This document shows positions 54,701 through 63,246 of a stretch of DNA of 64,000 bases, piece by piece. Every line of letters begins with the position of its first letter. Position 1 is the stretch's first letter. The translations under genes and the position numbers were made by a program. The stretch spans positions 1-64,000 of the forward strand of contig NZ_QSUN01000015.1 in NCBI RefSeq assembly GCF_003438995.1, read 5' to 3'. The DNA comes from Bacteroides sp. OM05-12 (lineage in GTDB: Bacteria > Bacteroidota > Bacteroidia > Bacteroidales > Bacteroidaceae). Under the pieces are notes generated by a model, which saw only the letters and a program-made list of their open reading frames with translations, made no database searches and was not told the origin of the DNA.

Positions 54701-57190
54701 TTACAAATTAAACGACTCCAGCGTGCTAAACAATTCTTTAGGTTGGAGCGGTTTTGTCAGATACCCATTAAAGCCACTGGAAAGTATCCGCTTCCTGTCA
54801 TCACTATAAGCAAAGGCTGTTACCGCTATGATAGGAACGTCCTTGGACATTTCCCGGATGGCGGCAGTAGCCTGATAACCGTCGCATTTCGGCATACGTA
54901 TATCCATCAATATCCCATCCGGTGCCCCTTCCAAGAAAAGAGAGATTGCTTCCTCTCCATTCCACGCATGTATCAGGTCATATTTCTTTTCAAGTATAAT
55001 CTCGAACAATTTATAATTATCTACCGTATCTTCCGCTATCAGTAACTTTTTCTTCTTTGTTGTTACAGGTATGGGAGCTTGAGCGGTGTTCTTTTCTTCC
55101 ACTACCTCAATCGGCTTCTGTTCTTCTTCGGATTCGGGTACGGATTCAACAACATCCGCCTGTTCCAGTTTTACCGGAAGTGTAAACCAGAAAGTAGAAC
55201 CTTTGCCTTGCTCGGAATCAACCCCTATTTCACCGCCCAACTTGTTCACGATGCTTTGGCAGATAGCCAATCCGAGCCCCGTACCTTGTTTGAACGTATC
55301 CAGCTTTACAAACCGGTCAAACACTTTCTGCCTTTCTTTTTCCGGAATGCCCATACCGGTATCTTTTACATAAAAGTACAAATTTTTACCCCGTTGTTCG
55401 TAGCCAAAGGTTATATCCCCTTTTTCCGTAAACTTCAAAGCATTGTTCAGGAAATTGTTTACCACCTGAGAAATGCGGTTACGTTCGGTGCGAATCACAC
55501 ACTCCGGCAGTCCGGGTATGAAGTTTATCGCGACATTAGGGTTTGAAGAGACTTTTAAACGGGTGGTTTGTTCCAAATCTCTCAACAAAGTATTTATATC
55601 TACATCCGACCAGTTAAACTCCAGTGTATCCGCCTCTATCTTGGACAAGTCCAGAATATCGCCGATCAATTGCAGCAGCAATTCATTGTTATGATGGATA
55701 ATTTCTTTATAACTCTCCACCTCTTCAGGATTCTCCCCACTGGCAAGCAAATCGGAAAAGCCGACGATTGCATTGAGCGGAGTACGTATTTCGTGACTCA
55801 TATTGGCAAGGAACGCAGATTTTAACTTGTCGGAACTTTCTGCTTTTTCCTTCGCCAATCTCAATTTTTCTTCCCCTTTTTTCTGCCCGTCAATATCAAT
55901 ATTAACCCCCAGCAAAACAATGTTTTCATTCTCCGGCTCAAATACCTGCTGCATGATATATTGTTTTATCCAATGGTAGTCACCGTTCACCTTCACACGC
56001 ACATCTTTCTCCAAAGGTTCCATTTTATGAGACTTGGCCTGTCCCCAATAATCCATCAACGCCACCCTGTCTTCGGGGTGTACATTCTCAAAGTTAGAAA
56101 ACAACGCCCGTATATTATCATTTTCTCTTCCGCCCAGATTGGCCAAATACTCAGGAGTAGATATCTGTTCATCTCTCAGGATATTGACCGCACCGAAACC
56201 GATATTAGACACCGAAGAAGCAAAACTTACCATATCATGGAACTGCTTGTTCTGGGTCAAAGTCTGGTGTATCAATGTATTATCCAACCATATCAGTACA
56301 TAAGATTTAATATCCCCCTTTTGATTCAAGATGGAATCGACAATAAACCGGAAGAACTTCGGTTCCTTATGCTTACTTTTTATATAACATTCATTTATCT
56401 GTTCATAATCATACTTCACTTCTCCGAAGACAGGAGTTCCCTCCCTTGCCATCTGTTTATACTCATCGTTAATACACGGATTTCTAAAGAAGTTCAATTG
56501 CCCAAGAACTTTATCCCGGGAATAGACGCCCAGATACTCCAAATAAGTATCGTTTACTTCCTGTATAACTCCCGTATTATCGCAGATAGCACACCCTACC
56601 GGCAAGTTATTGAATACAGAGGCAAACTTCTGACTTGTCTGCTGTATGGACTTCTCCAAAACCTTCTCCTTACTGATATCATGTACGATCAATAAAACGA
56701 AGTCTTCTTTACCCAATTTCAGGAATGATCCGGAAAGCATGATATTATAAAGGCCTTTCGATTGAGTACGGCTAAAAATACTCATGGTAATCTCCACATT
56801 GGAGAAACGTCCCTTTTGGGCGAATGTCTCCCTCATCTTCATGCGTATAGGGCAAGACGCACAAAAGTCTTCCTTACCGCACCTACCCGCCTTATAGGAA
56901 TATTTGCAGTCCAATGCCTCACCGAAACATTGTTTTTCTTCCGGTTCTTCTTTTCCATTCAAGAAATAATAGTTGGTTTTCCTTATATGGCTGGTACTGT
57001 CTATCAAAAAGAAGTAGGTTTGAGAATTATTCCAAATAGCATTATTGATAAGCGCATCCATCCTGCTTTTTCTTCTGCTTCTCAACAGATAGATGATAAT
57101 ACACAGCAACATTACAATGATATAAGATAAAACAGCAAACCACCCCGTTACAACGGGGGTAAAAGTCGCATTTAGTAAATGTGCACCCAT
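54701..57190 (-). CDS. PAS hybrid sensor histidine kinase with a cysteine-rich sensory segment
   Basis: 829 residues. One membrane helix (about 19-36), then a PAS-like region (residues 50-175) with a five-cysteine cluster: Cys88, Cys95, Cys104, Cys110 and Cys113 ([18 protein letters not shown] then [11 protein letters not shown]). At least one more PAS domain follows ([19 protein letters not shown]) and a PAC-like segment ([13 protein letters not shown]). The kinase core has [41 protein letters not shown] and [13 protein letters not shown]-terminal receiver domain has the acceptor Asp in [14 protein letters not shown]. The output regulator is not in the window. The Cys cluster may bind metal or an Fe-S centre, which would make it a redox or gas sensor (inference). 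Confidence 0.92.
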   Translation of the reverse strand: MGAHLLNATFTPVVTGWFAVLSYIIVMLLCIIIYLLRSRRKSRMDALINNAIWNNSQTYFFLIDSTSHIRKTNYYFLNGKEEPEEKQCFGEALDCKYSYKAGRCGKEDFCASCPIRMKMRETFAQKGRFSNVEITMSIFSRTQSKGLYNIMLSGSFLKLGKEDFVLLIVHDISKEKVLEKSIQQTSQKFASVFNNLPVGCAICDNTGVIQEVNDTYLEYLGVYSRDKVLGQLNFFRNPCINDEYKQMAREGTPVFGEVKYDYEQINECYIKSKHKEPKFFRFIVDSILNQKGDIKSYVLIWLDNTLIHQTLTQNKQFHDMVSFASSVSNIGFGAVNILRDEQISTPEYLANLGGRENDNIRALFSNFENVHPEDRVALMDYWGQAKSHKMEPLEKDVRVKVNGDYHWIKQYIMQQVFEPENENIVLLGVNIDIDGQKKGEEKLRLAKEKAESSDKLKSAFLANMSHEIRTPLNAIVGFSDLLASGENPEEVESYKEIIHHNNELLLQLIGDILDLSKIEADTLEFNWSDVDINTLLRDLEQTTRLKVSSNPNVAINFIPGLPECVIRTERNRISQVVNNFLNNALKFTEKGDITFGYEQRGKNLYFYVKDTGMGIPEKERQKVFDRFVKLDTFKQGTGLGLAICQSIVNKLGGEIGVDSEQGKGSTFWFTLPVKLEQADVVESVPESEEEQKPIEVVEEKNTAQAPIPVTTKKKKLLIAEDTVDNYKLFEIILEKKYDLIHAWNGEEAISLFLEGAPDGILMDIRMPKCDGYQATAAIREMSKDVPIIAVTAFAYSDDRKRILSSGFNGYLTKPLQPKELFSTLESFNL

Positions 57191-57388
57191 ATATTTCTAT
57201 ATTTCTTCTTCGTTTAGGGTTTAAAGATATATAATAAATTCCGTGTAATCAGCTTTTTTTAACTAAAATAAACGAGTTTTGTTCCTATTTTTATTCTATA
57301 AAAGGAATTTTTGCTCCTTTTATTTTATATAAACGTTAAATATTTTATTCTCTAAAACAACTATGTGGTGAAAACGTTAAATTGTAAG

Positions 57389-57396
57389 TACCTTTG
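57389..57396 (+). promoter_or_regulatory. Candidate -7 box of the thioredoxin-lipoprotein gene
   Basis: TACCTTTG, exact TAnnTTTG match, 33 bases before the ATG at 57429; no clear -33 box. Confidence 0.5.
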
Positions 57397-57428
57397 CAAT
57401 AGTTACTCATTTATATAAATTATATCAT

Positions 57429-58520
57429 ATGAAAAAACTTTTTAATATCCTCGTAATTTCCACCCTTGGCTTTGCAGCTTGTTCGGATGGTAATTCTTAC
57501 AAAGTCATCGGAACGGTTGAAGGTGCAGCAGACGGTGACACTGTATACATACAAGAAGTGGTAGGCCGTGACTTACTAAAGACCGACACCGCGATTATCA
57601 TCAGTGGAAAATTCTCTTTCAATGGGAAACAGGACTCTACGGTAAACCGTTACATCACATACGCTAAAGGAAACAACCAATATATTACCGACTTCTTCTT
57701 GGAGAACGGCAATATAAATGTCAATTTAGGTCCGGACAGCAAAGTGGCAGGAACGCCTACAAATAATACTTATCAGTCTTTCAAAGACAAGATGAATACT
57801 TTGCAGGAGGAACAAAACGGTATCTATGAATCACTTCAGGACACAACGCTGACGGTGGAACAACGGGATGCCAAGATTGCCGACATCGATGCTAAGGATG
57901 CAGAGATGACCGACGTTATCAGCGGAACGATCAAGGAAAACATCACCAATCCGGTAGGTGTTCACTTGTTGAGCCAGTTCAACTACATCATGGATTATGA
58001 AGATATAGAACCGTTGCTAGGTCAGATTCCGGAGCAATATCAGTCTAACGAGCGTTTGGCACGTTTGAAAGAACAGGTGGAAAAAGCCAAATCAACTGCC
58101 ATAGGACAAAAATTCGTGAATTTCTCTATGGAGAATCCTGAAGGAAAAACCGTGCAACTATCCGACTTCATCGGTAAAAGCAAATATACTTTGGTGGATT
58201 TCTGGGCAAGCTGGTGCGGGCCATGCCGACGTGAAATGCCCAATCTGGTAAGTGCTTACAAGGAATACAAGGACAAGGGTTTGCAAATAGTAGGCGTATC
58301 ACTCGACAGAGATGAAACATCATGGAAGGATGCGCTCAAGACGCTGAACATGACTTGGCCGCAGATGTCCGACTTGAAGTTCTGGAACTCCGAAGGTGCT
58401 CAATTATATGCCGTACGCAGCATTCCGTACACAGTGCTGATTGCACAAGACGGTACAATTGTAGCCAAAGGTCTACATGGAAAAGAATTGCAGGAGAAAC
58501 TTGCCGAACTGCTGAATTAA
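57429..58520 (+). CDS. DUF4369-thioredoxin lipoprotein (TlpA/ResA-like)
   Basis: 363 residues. A signal peptide ends in a lipobox (GFAAC, Cys18). An N-terminal DUF4369 beta-domain (GTVEGAADGDTVYIQEV) and a helical linker (about residues 120-200) lead to a thioredoxin-fold AhpC/TSA domain with the redox pair WASWCGPCRREMPNL and the cis-Pro in RSIPYTVLI. It acts outside the cytoplasm, probably in disulfide reduction or exchange. This domain pair is common in Bacteroides. It is monocistronic, followed by a hairpin at 58592. Confidence 0.92.
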   Translation: MKKLFNILVISTLGFAACSDGNSYKVIGTVEGAADGDTVYIQEVVGRDLLKTDTAIIISGKFSFNGKQDSTVNRYITYAKGNNQYITDFFLENGNINVNLGPDSKVAGTPTNNTYQSFKDKMNTLQEEQNGIYESLQDTTLTVEQRDAKIADIDAKDAEMTDVISGTIKENITNPVGVHLLSQFNYIMDYEDIEPLLGQIPEQYQSNERLARLKEQVEKAKSTAIGQKFVNFSMENPEGKTVQLSDFIGKSKYTLVDFWASWCGPCRREMPNLVSAYKEYKDKGLQIVGVSLDRDETSWKDALKTLNMTWPQMSDLKFWNSEGAQLYAVRSIPYTVLIAQDGTIVAKGLHGKELQEKLAELLN

Positions 58521-58591
58521 ACAAAGAATAGTACTTTCAAAAAGAGGCTGTTCTCAAAATATAACAGTCTTATTATTGAATCTGATTTTGG

Positions 58592-58648
58592 CGCGGAATT
58601 CTAAGTACCCGATAATATTTGCGGGAATTTTAGAATTCCGCGAATTTT
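58592..58648 (+). terminator. Hairpin downstream of the thioredoxin lipoprotein gene
   Basis: Perfect 13-base arms CGCGGAATTCTAA (58592-58604) and complement (58630-58642), with an inner CCCG/CGGG pair, followed by AATTTTATTCTT. A long stem with a 25-base loop; likely a terminator, though the arms are longer than usual. Confidence 0.65.
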
Positions 58649-58841
58649 ATTCTTACGTTCTCTTTGTCATTATACCATGACTTACCGTCAACGACATAAA
58701 CATCATGTAGCAGTCCGCCGACTTCATTCGCACCTTCACTGACCTTGTTTATGTTCATTGGGCAAAGACAGGAACTATTTATTTAAGGCGAAAGGATTAG
58801 AAAAAAGCATAGGGAAGCAACCAATCTATCACCCTTTTTGT
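58649..58841. other. Intergenic region before the AAA/PD-(D/E)XK gene
   Basis: No gene, stable hairpin or repeat is seen. An in-frame extension of the next gene from 58758 is possible, but the -7 box at 58842 and the conserved N-terminus put the start at 58878. Confidence 0.45.
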
Positions 58842-58849
58842 TATCTTTG
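58842..58849 (+). promoter_or_regulatory. Candidate -7 box of the AAA/PD-(D/E)XK gene
   Basis: TATCTTTG, exact TAnnTTTG match, 29 bases before the ATG at 58878. It decides the start codon choice for that gene. Confidence 0.5.
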
Positions 58850-58877
58850 CGATACGATTACAAAAGACTCCATTGAT

Positions 58878-60452
58878 ATGACAGCAAACGACCTACTTCC
58901 GTTACGCAAGTTCCCCATCGGGATACAAAGCTTTGAGGATATTCGTGTAAAGCAGTTTCTTTATGTAGATAAATCCGCCTACGTCTACCGCATGGCAACG
59001 TATGGCAAAGCCTACTTTCTCGGTCGTCCGCGTCGTTTCGGCAAAAGTCTGCTGCTCTCCACTCTCGAATCCTATTTCTTGGGTAAGAAGCATCTATTTA
59101 AGGGTCTTGCCATCGAGCAGTGGGAAAAGGATTGGACGGTCTATCCCGTGCTGCACATGGATCTTAATGCCCGCAACTACATCAACGGCAATTCGCTGAC
59201 TGAAATGCTCAATCAATACCTCGAGAAATGGGAAGCAGAATACGGCGACGAGAAGAAAGACCGCCAACCCGAAGAACGTTTTGCCTATATCATCGAGAAG
59301 ATTTACCGTACGACAGGCAAACAAGTGGTTGTCCTCGTAGACGAATATGACAAGCCCATGTTGCAAGCCATCGGCAATGATGCACTCGGAGACGAATACC
59401 GCAATATGCTAAAAGCCTTCTATGGTGTACTAAAAAGTGCCGACCCTTACTTGCGCTTTGTCTTCCTGACAGGCGTAACCAAGTTCGGGCAAGTAAGCGT
59501 GTTCAGCGACCTCAATCAATTGAAGGACATCAGTATGGACGAGCGATATGCTACCATTTGCGGCATCACCGACGAGGAGATGGAAGCGAACTTCCGTCCC
59601 GACATGGAGCGCCTTGCTAAGAAAATGAACGTCGCCTACGAGGATATTCGCGACCGTATGCGTCGAACGTATGACGGTTACCAGTTCTGTCAGAACTCCG
59701 AAGGAGTCTATAACCCGTTCAGCGTGCTCAACGCCCTCGACTCGCAAGAGTTCTCCTACTATTGGTTTGCCACTGGTACACCGACCTTCCTCGTGGAGCT
59801 GCTCAAGGGTAGCGACTACGACCTTCGGGATCTGGAAGGCGTAGAGGTCACCGCCAACCAATTTGCAGACTATCGTGCGAAGGTGGAAGATCCTGTACCC
59901 GTCATTTATCAGAGTGGTTATCTGACGGTGAAGAAATATGATGAGGAATTCCAATTATATAAGTTGGGTTTCCCCAACGAGGAAGTGAAATATGGTTTTC
60001 TCAGTTTCCTGACACCATTCTATACAAACGTCAGCAAAGAGGAAAGCGTTTTCTACATTGGCAAGTTTGTTCGAGAATTACGGAGTGGTGATGCCGAAGC
60101 GTTCCTCACCCGTCTGCGGGCTTTCTTTGCCGACTTCCCCTACGAGCTCAACGATAAGACGGAACGGCATTATCAGGTGGTGTTTTACCTTGTGTTCAAG
60201 CTGATGGGGCAATTTGCAGATGTGGAAGTACGCAGTGCCCGCGGCAGAGCCGATGCTGTAGTGAAGACCTCCGATTATATCTACGTATTCGAGTTCAAGC
60301 TCAACGGTACGGTGTCCGATGCCCTGCGTCAGATAGACGAGAAGGGCTATCTCATTCCCTACACTGCCGACAGTCGTAAACTTGTGAAGGTGGGTGTTAA
60401 CTTCAATGCGGAAGAACGTAATTTAGGCGATTGGGAGATTATAGAGGTGTAG
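58878..60452 (+). CDS. AAA-ATPase-like protein fused to a PD-(D/E)XK nuclease domain (DUF1703 type)
   Basis: 524 residues from the ATG at 58878. N-terminal AAA-ATPase_like domain (PF09820 type): FPIGIQSFEDIR, KAYFLGRPRRFGKSLLLSTL with the Walker A-like GRPRRFGKS, and VVVLVDEYDKPML as Walker B. The middle is helical (MRRTYDGYQFC, NPFSVLNAL). The C-terminal PDDEXK_9-like domain has Asp in ARGRADAVVK and Glu-x-Lys in YVFEFKLNG, then an ALRQIDEKGYLIPY Gln motif. The family is amplified in Bacteroides, Porphyromonas and Prevotella and its role is unknown. Codon use is visibly GC-richer than the neighbours, which suggests transfer. It is monocistronic. Confidence 0.9.
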   Translation: MTANDLLPLRKFPIGIQSFEDIRVKQFLYVDKSAYVYRMATYGKAYFLGRPRRFGKSLLLSTLESYFLGKKHLFKGLAIEQWEKDWTVYPVLHMDLNARNYINGNSLTEMLNQYLEKWEAEYGDEKKDRQPEERFAYIIEKIYRTTGKQVVVLVDEYDKPMLQAIGNDALGDEYRNMLKAFYGVLKSADPYLRFVFLTGVTKFGQVSVFSDLNQLKDISMDERYATICGITDEEMEANFRPDMERLAKKMNVAYEDIRDRMRRTYDGYQFCQNSEGVYNPFSVLNALDSQEFSYYWFATGTPTFLVELLKGSDYDLRDLEGVEVTANQFADYRAKVEDPVPVIYQSGYLTVKKYDEEFQLYKLGFPNEEVKYGFLSFLTPFYTNVSKEESVFYIGKFVRELRSGDAEAFLTRLRAFFADFPYELNDKTERHYQVVFYLVFKLMGQFADVEVRSARGRADAVVKTSDYIYVFEFKLNGTVSDALRQIDEKGYLIPYTADSRKLVKVGVNFNAEERNLGDWEIIEV

Positions 60453-60479
60453 CATCATCAACAACATTTCCCTCCCCCA

Positions 60480-60556
60480 CATACGGTCCTCCTTTCACAA
60501 TCATACGGTCCTTTGTTTACAAACTCCTATCGTTTGTAATCAACGGACCGTATGAC
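60480..60556. repeat. Dispersed palindromic repeat family A, copy 4
   Basis: Arms CATACGGTCC (60502-60511) and GGACCGTATG (60545-60554) enclose the core CAAACTCCTATCGTTTG (60520-60536). An extra half-arm ATACGGTCCTCCTTT lies at 60481-60495. It lies between the AAA/PD-(D/E)XK and GT4 genes; the open frame starting inside it at 60552 is not the real start of the GT4 gene. Confidence 0.82.
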
Positions 60557-60668
60557 GAATATTCCGTCGTCCTTTCTTTTTAATGTTAATGTAATACTAC
60601 GGCAAAACATTTGTAATGCTCATGATGTTAATTTGTTATTTCAATTTAAGCAAAGAAATATAAACATC

Positions 60669-61817
60669 ATGATTGGCATTTTCAATGATTGTTATCCTCC
60701 TATAATGGATGGAGTTTCACTTACAACACAGAATTACGCATACTGGTTAAATAAGAAAACCGGGAATGTTTGTGTAGTCACCCCTAAATTCCCGACATCC
60801 GATGACCATGAAGAATTTCCGATATACCGCTATTCCTCCATCCCTATCCCGATGCGTAAACCTTACCGACTAGGATTTCCGAGAATAGACTGGCCTTTCC
60901 ACGAGCGGATCAACAAGCTATCTTTCGAGCTGGTACACGCCCATTGCCCGTTTTCATCGGGTACACTTGCCATGAAAATCGCTAAACAACAACACATCCC
61001 CTGCGTGGCAACTTTCCATTCCAAGTACCGTTCGGACTTTGAAAGGGCGATTCCCAACAAAACGATTGTCGATTATCTAATCCGGAACATCGTAAAGTTC
61101 TACGAGCAGGCGGATGAGGTATGGATACCGCAGGCGGCCGTGGAAGAAACGCTGCGTGAATACGGCTATAAGGGCAAAGTGGAAGTAGTGGACAATGGCA
61201 ATGACTTTTCGGGCGCGGAGCTTACTCCCGAACAGAAAAATAAGGCACGGCGGATACTGAACATAGCCTCTCCCGAATTTGTGTTGCTATTCGTAGGTCA
61301 GCATATATGGGAAAAGAATCTTGAGTTTCTTTTGCGTGCATTGGCACTCCTTACCGACATCCCTTTCCGTATGTATTTCATCGGCACGGGATACGCTTCC
61401 GAGGAGATGAAGCAGCTGGCAGCCACTTTGGGGTTAAAGTCCAAAGTGACCTTCGTAGGTACGCTGACCAACCGCACCCGGCTAAAAAACTACTATACGG
61501 CAGCGGATCTGTTTCTGTTTCCCTCATTGTATGACAATGCGCCATTGGTGGTGCGAGAAGCCGCTGCATTGGAAACGCCGTCCGTATTATTAAGAAACTC
61601 CACCTCTTCCGAGATTATCATAGAAAACAAGAACGGGTTTCTTACAGACAACTCCATACAGGCATACGCCGGACGAATAAGAGAGCTATACGGTGCACCG
61701 CTGTTAATTGTCCGGACAGGCAAACAGGCTTCACTCACCATCGCCCGTTCTTGGAAAGACGTAACGGACGAGGTGTACGACCGCTATTCCAACTTGATAC
61801 GAAGGAACAACCGCTAG
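60669..61817 (+). CDS. Glycosyltransferase family 4 protein
   Basis: 382 residues from the ATG at 60669; the longer frame begins inside repeat A. GT-B fold: MIGIFNDCYPPIMDGVSLTTQ with the acceptor-side loop, HAHCPFSSGTLAMKIA-like segment (VHAHCPFSSG), FVGQHIWEKNLEFLLRALALL at the start of the nucleotide-sugar domain, and PSLYDNAPLVVREAAALE, which has Asp and not Glu as the first residue of the E-x7-E motif. The closest-looking relatives transfer sugars to diacylglycerol or phosphatidylinositol-type lipids; the acceptor here is unknown. The flippase-like gene begins 6 bases after it, so the two form an operon. Confidence 0.88.
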   Translation: MIGIFNDCYPPIMDGVSLTTQNYAYWLNKKTGNVCVVTPKFPTSDDHEEFPIYRYSSIPIPMRKPYRLGFPRIDWPFHERINKLSFELVHAHCPFSSGTLAMKIAKQQHIPCVATFHSKYRSDFERAIPNKTIVDYLIRNIVKFYEQADEVWIPQAAVEETLREYGYKGKVEVVDNGNDFSGAELTPEQKNKARRILNIASPEFVLLFVGQHIWEKNLEFLLRALALLTDIPFRMYFIGTGYASEEMKQLAATLGLKSKVTFVGTLTNRTRLKNYYTAADLFLFPSLYDNAPLVVREAAALETPSVLLRNSTSSEIIIENKNGFLTDNSIQAYAGRIRELYGAPLLIVRTGKQASLTIARSWKDVTDEVYDRYSNLIRRNNR

Positions 61818-61823
61818 AGCCGG

Positions 61824-62837
61824 ATGGAAAAGTCAACAACAATCAAGATTGCCTACGTATGGATACCCGCATTAATCGGCTTGGGAGTTATCTCATGGAT
61901 GTTTTCGAGGGAATTCAATGCAGACCTGTTCTCACAAGTCCGTTTTTCCGGTAAAATCATCTTCGGTATCCTGCTGGCATTCCTGTTTATGATGGGACGC
62001 GACATCGGGTTGATGTGGCGCTTCCGTCTGTTCTCAGGCAATTTCCTCACATGGAAACAGGCTTTTCATATCAACATCCTTTGCGAATTTACCTCCGCAG
62101 TCACCCCCTCTGCTGTGGGTGGAGGCAGTCTGATTCCTTTCTTTCTGAACAAAGAGGGTATCAATGCGGGAAAAAGTACGGCAATCACCCTTTCATGCTT
62201 GTTTTTGGATGAACTATTTCTCGTAGTGGCCTGTCCGTTGATACTCATGTTGATTCCGTTTGACGATTTATTCGGGACAAAGACCATTATCACCACGGGC
62301 ACTAAGATACTGTTCGTCGCCATTTATGTACTTACCGCCCTTTGGACACTGATTCTCTATCTGGCACTGTTCAGGCATTCCGAACTGGTAAGGGCACTGT
62401 TTCTTAAACTCTTCCGCCTGCGTTTGCTACGGCGATGGTATCCCAATATCGTTTCATTGACGGATAATCTGGTGACAAGCTCGCACGAAATGAGCGACCG
62501 TCCTTTCTCTTTTTGGGCAAAAGCCTTCGGAGTAACCACTCTTTCATGGTGTTCGCGTTATCTGGTAGTCAACGCTCTTTTGCTCGCTTTTGCACTGTCC
62601 GACAATCACCTGCTTGCTTTTGCCCGGCAACTGATACTCTGGATTATCCTCATGATAAGCCCCACACCGGGTGGCAGCGGCATCAGCGAATATATGTTTA
62701 CCGTATATTATGCAGACTTCTTTTCTATCGTGGGAATCGCGCTTATCGTTGCTTTCGTATGGAGATGTATCACTTACTACCCCTATCTCGTAGCCGGAAT
62801 ATTCATCCTTCCTCAATGGATTAAAAGAACCCGGTAA
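61824..62837 (+). CDS. Lysylphosphatidylglycerol-synthase TM-region/flippase-like membrane protein
   Basis: 337 residues with about eight membrane helices, matching the LPG_synthase_TM family (PF03706, UPF0104). Conserved features: MMGRDIGLMWRFRLFSG, FTSAVTPSAVGGGSLIPFFLNKEG, and ISPTPGGSGISEYMF near the C-terminus. It lacks the catalytic C-terminal domain of MprF, so it is a flippase-like or scaffold module. The 6-base spacing to the GT4 gene suggests that it handles the glycolipid that enzyme makes (inference). Confidence 0.88.
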   Translation: MEKSTTIKIAYVWIPALIGLGVISWMFSREFNADLFSQVRFSGKIIFGILLAFLFMMGRDIGLMWRFRLFSGNFLTWKQAFHINILCEFTSAVTPSAVGGGSLIPFFLNKEGINAGKSTAITLSCLFLDELFLVVACPLILMLIPFDDLFGTKTIITTGTKILFVAIYVLTALWTLILYLALFRHSELVRALFLKLFRLRLLRRWYPNIVSLTDNLVTSSHEMSDRPFSFWAKAFGVTTLSWCSRYLVVNALLLAFALSDNHLLAFARQLILWIILMISPTPGGSGISEYMFTVYYADFFSIVGIALIVAFVWRCITYYPYLVAGIFILPQWIKRTR

Positions 62838-63189
62838 AGAACCTACAGCACACCGACTATCTCCAAATAAGCCGCCGGACTATATATTAAACCTTATCAT
62901 TAACTAATTCCCTTATGAGAGAACACTATCATCCCCAAGAATATAATTATTATCAACGCTATTAAAACAAGGATGTTTTTTAATATCCTGCAACAACCAT
63001 GACTCATTCTCTAATAGTTTTTCTATTCATCTGCAAAAGAAAGGCTTTAAATTAAAAACGGCAACAAAAGCAATCACCGGATTATACAAATCAATCCCTT
63101 TATTATATGAATCAATCCCGATATGCTTGCAGCATTTATAAGCATATTCTTTAATAAGAAACTGACATGCAAGTAGATAGTTGTTTTAA
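62838..63189. other. Intergenic region with a possible 16-codon ORF
   Basis: AT-rich gap of about 350 bases between the flippase-like gene and the phosphorylase gene. A small ORF at 62915-62965 codes MREHYHPQEYNYYQRY, after a leader ACCTTATCATTAACTAATTC that somewhat resembles the one at 48205. AATCAATCCC is repeated at 63090 and 63111. No other structure is seen. Confidence 0.4.
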
Positions 63190-63224
63190 TAAAAAAGCTG
63201 CTTCCTCAAAAAGAAAGCAGCTTC
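63190..63224 (-). terminator. Terminator of the alpha-glucan phosphorylase gene
   Basis: AAGCTGCTT (63195-63203) pairs exactly with AAGCAGCTT (63215-63223); on the minus strand a run of six T follows. It is 23 bases after the stop codon of the gene at 63247. Confidence 0.85.
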
Positions 63225-63246
63225 ATTATACTTATATTTAAACTGA

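Noticed and set aside
60552..60668. N-terminal extension of the GT4 gene
   Set aside because: It begins inside repeat A and adds 39 residues without family similarity; the GT-B fold starts at the ATG at 60669.
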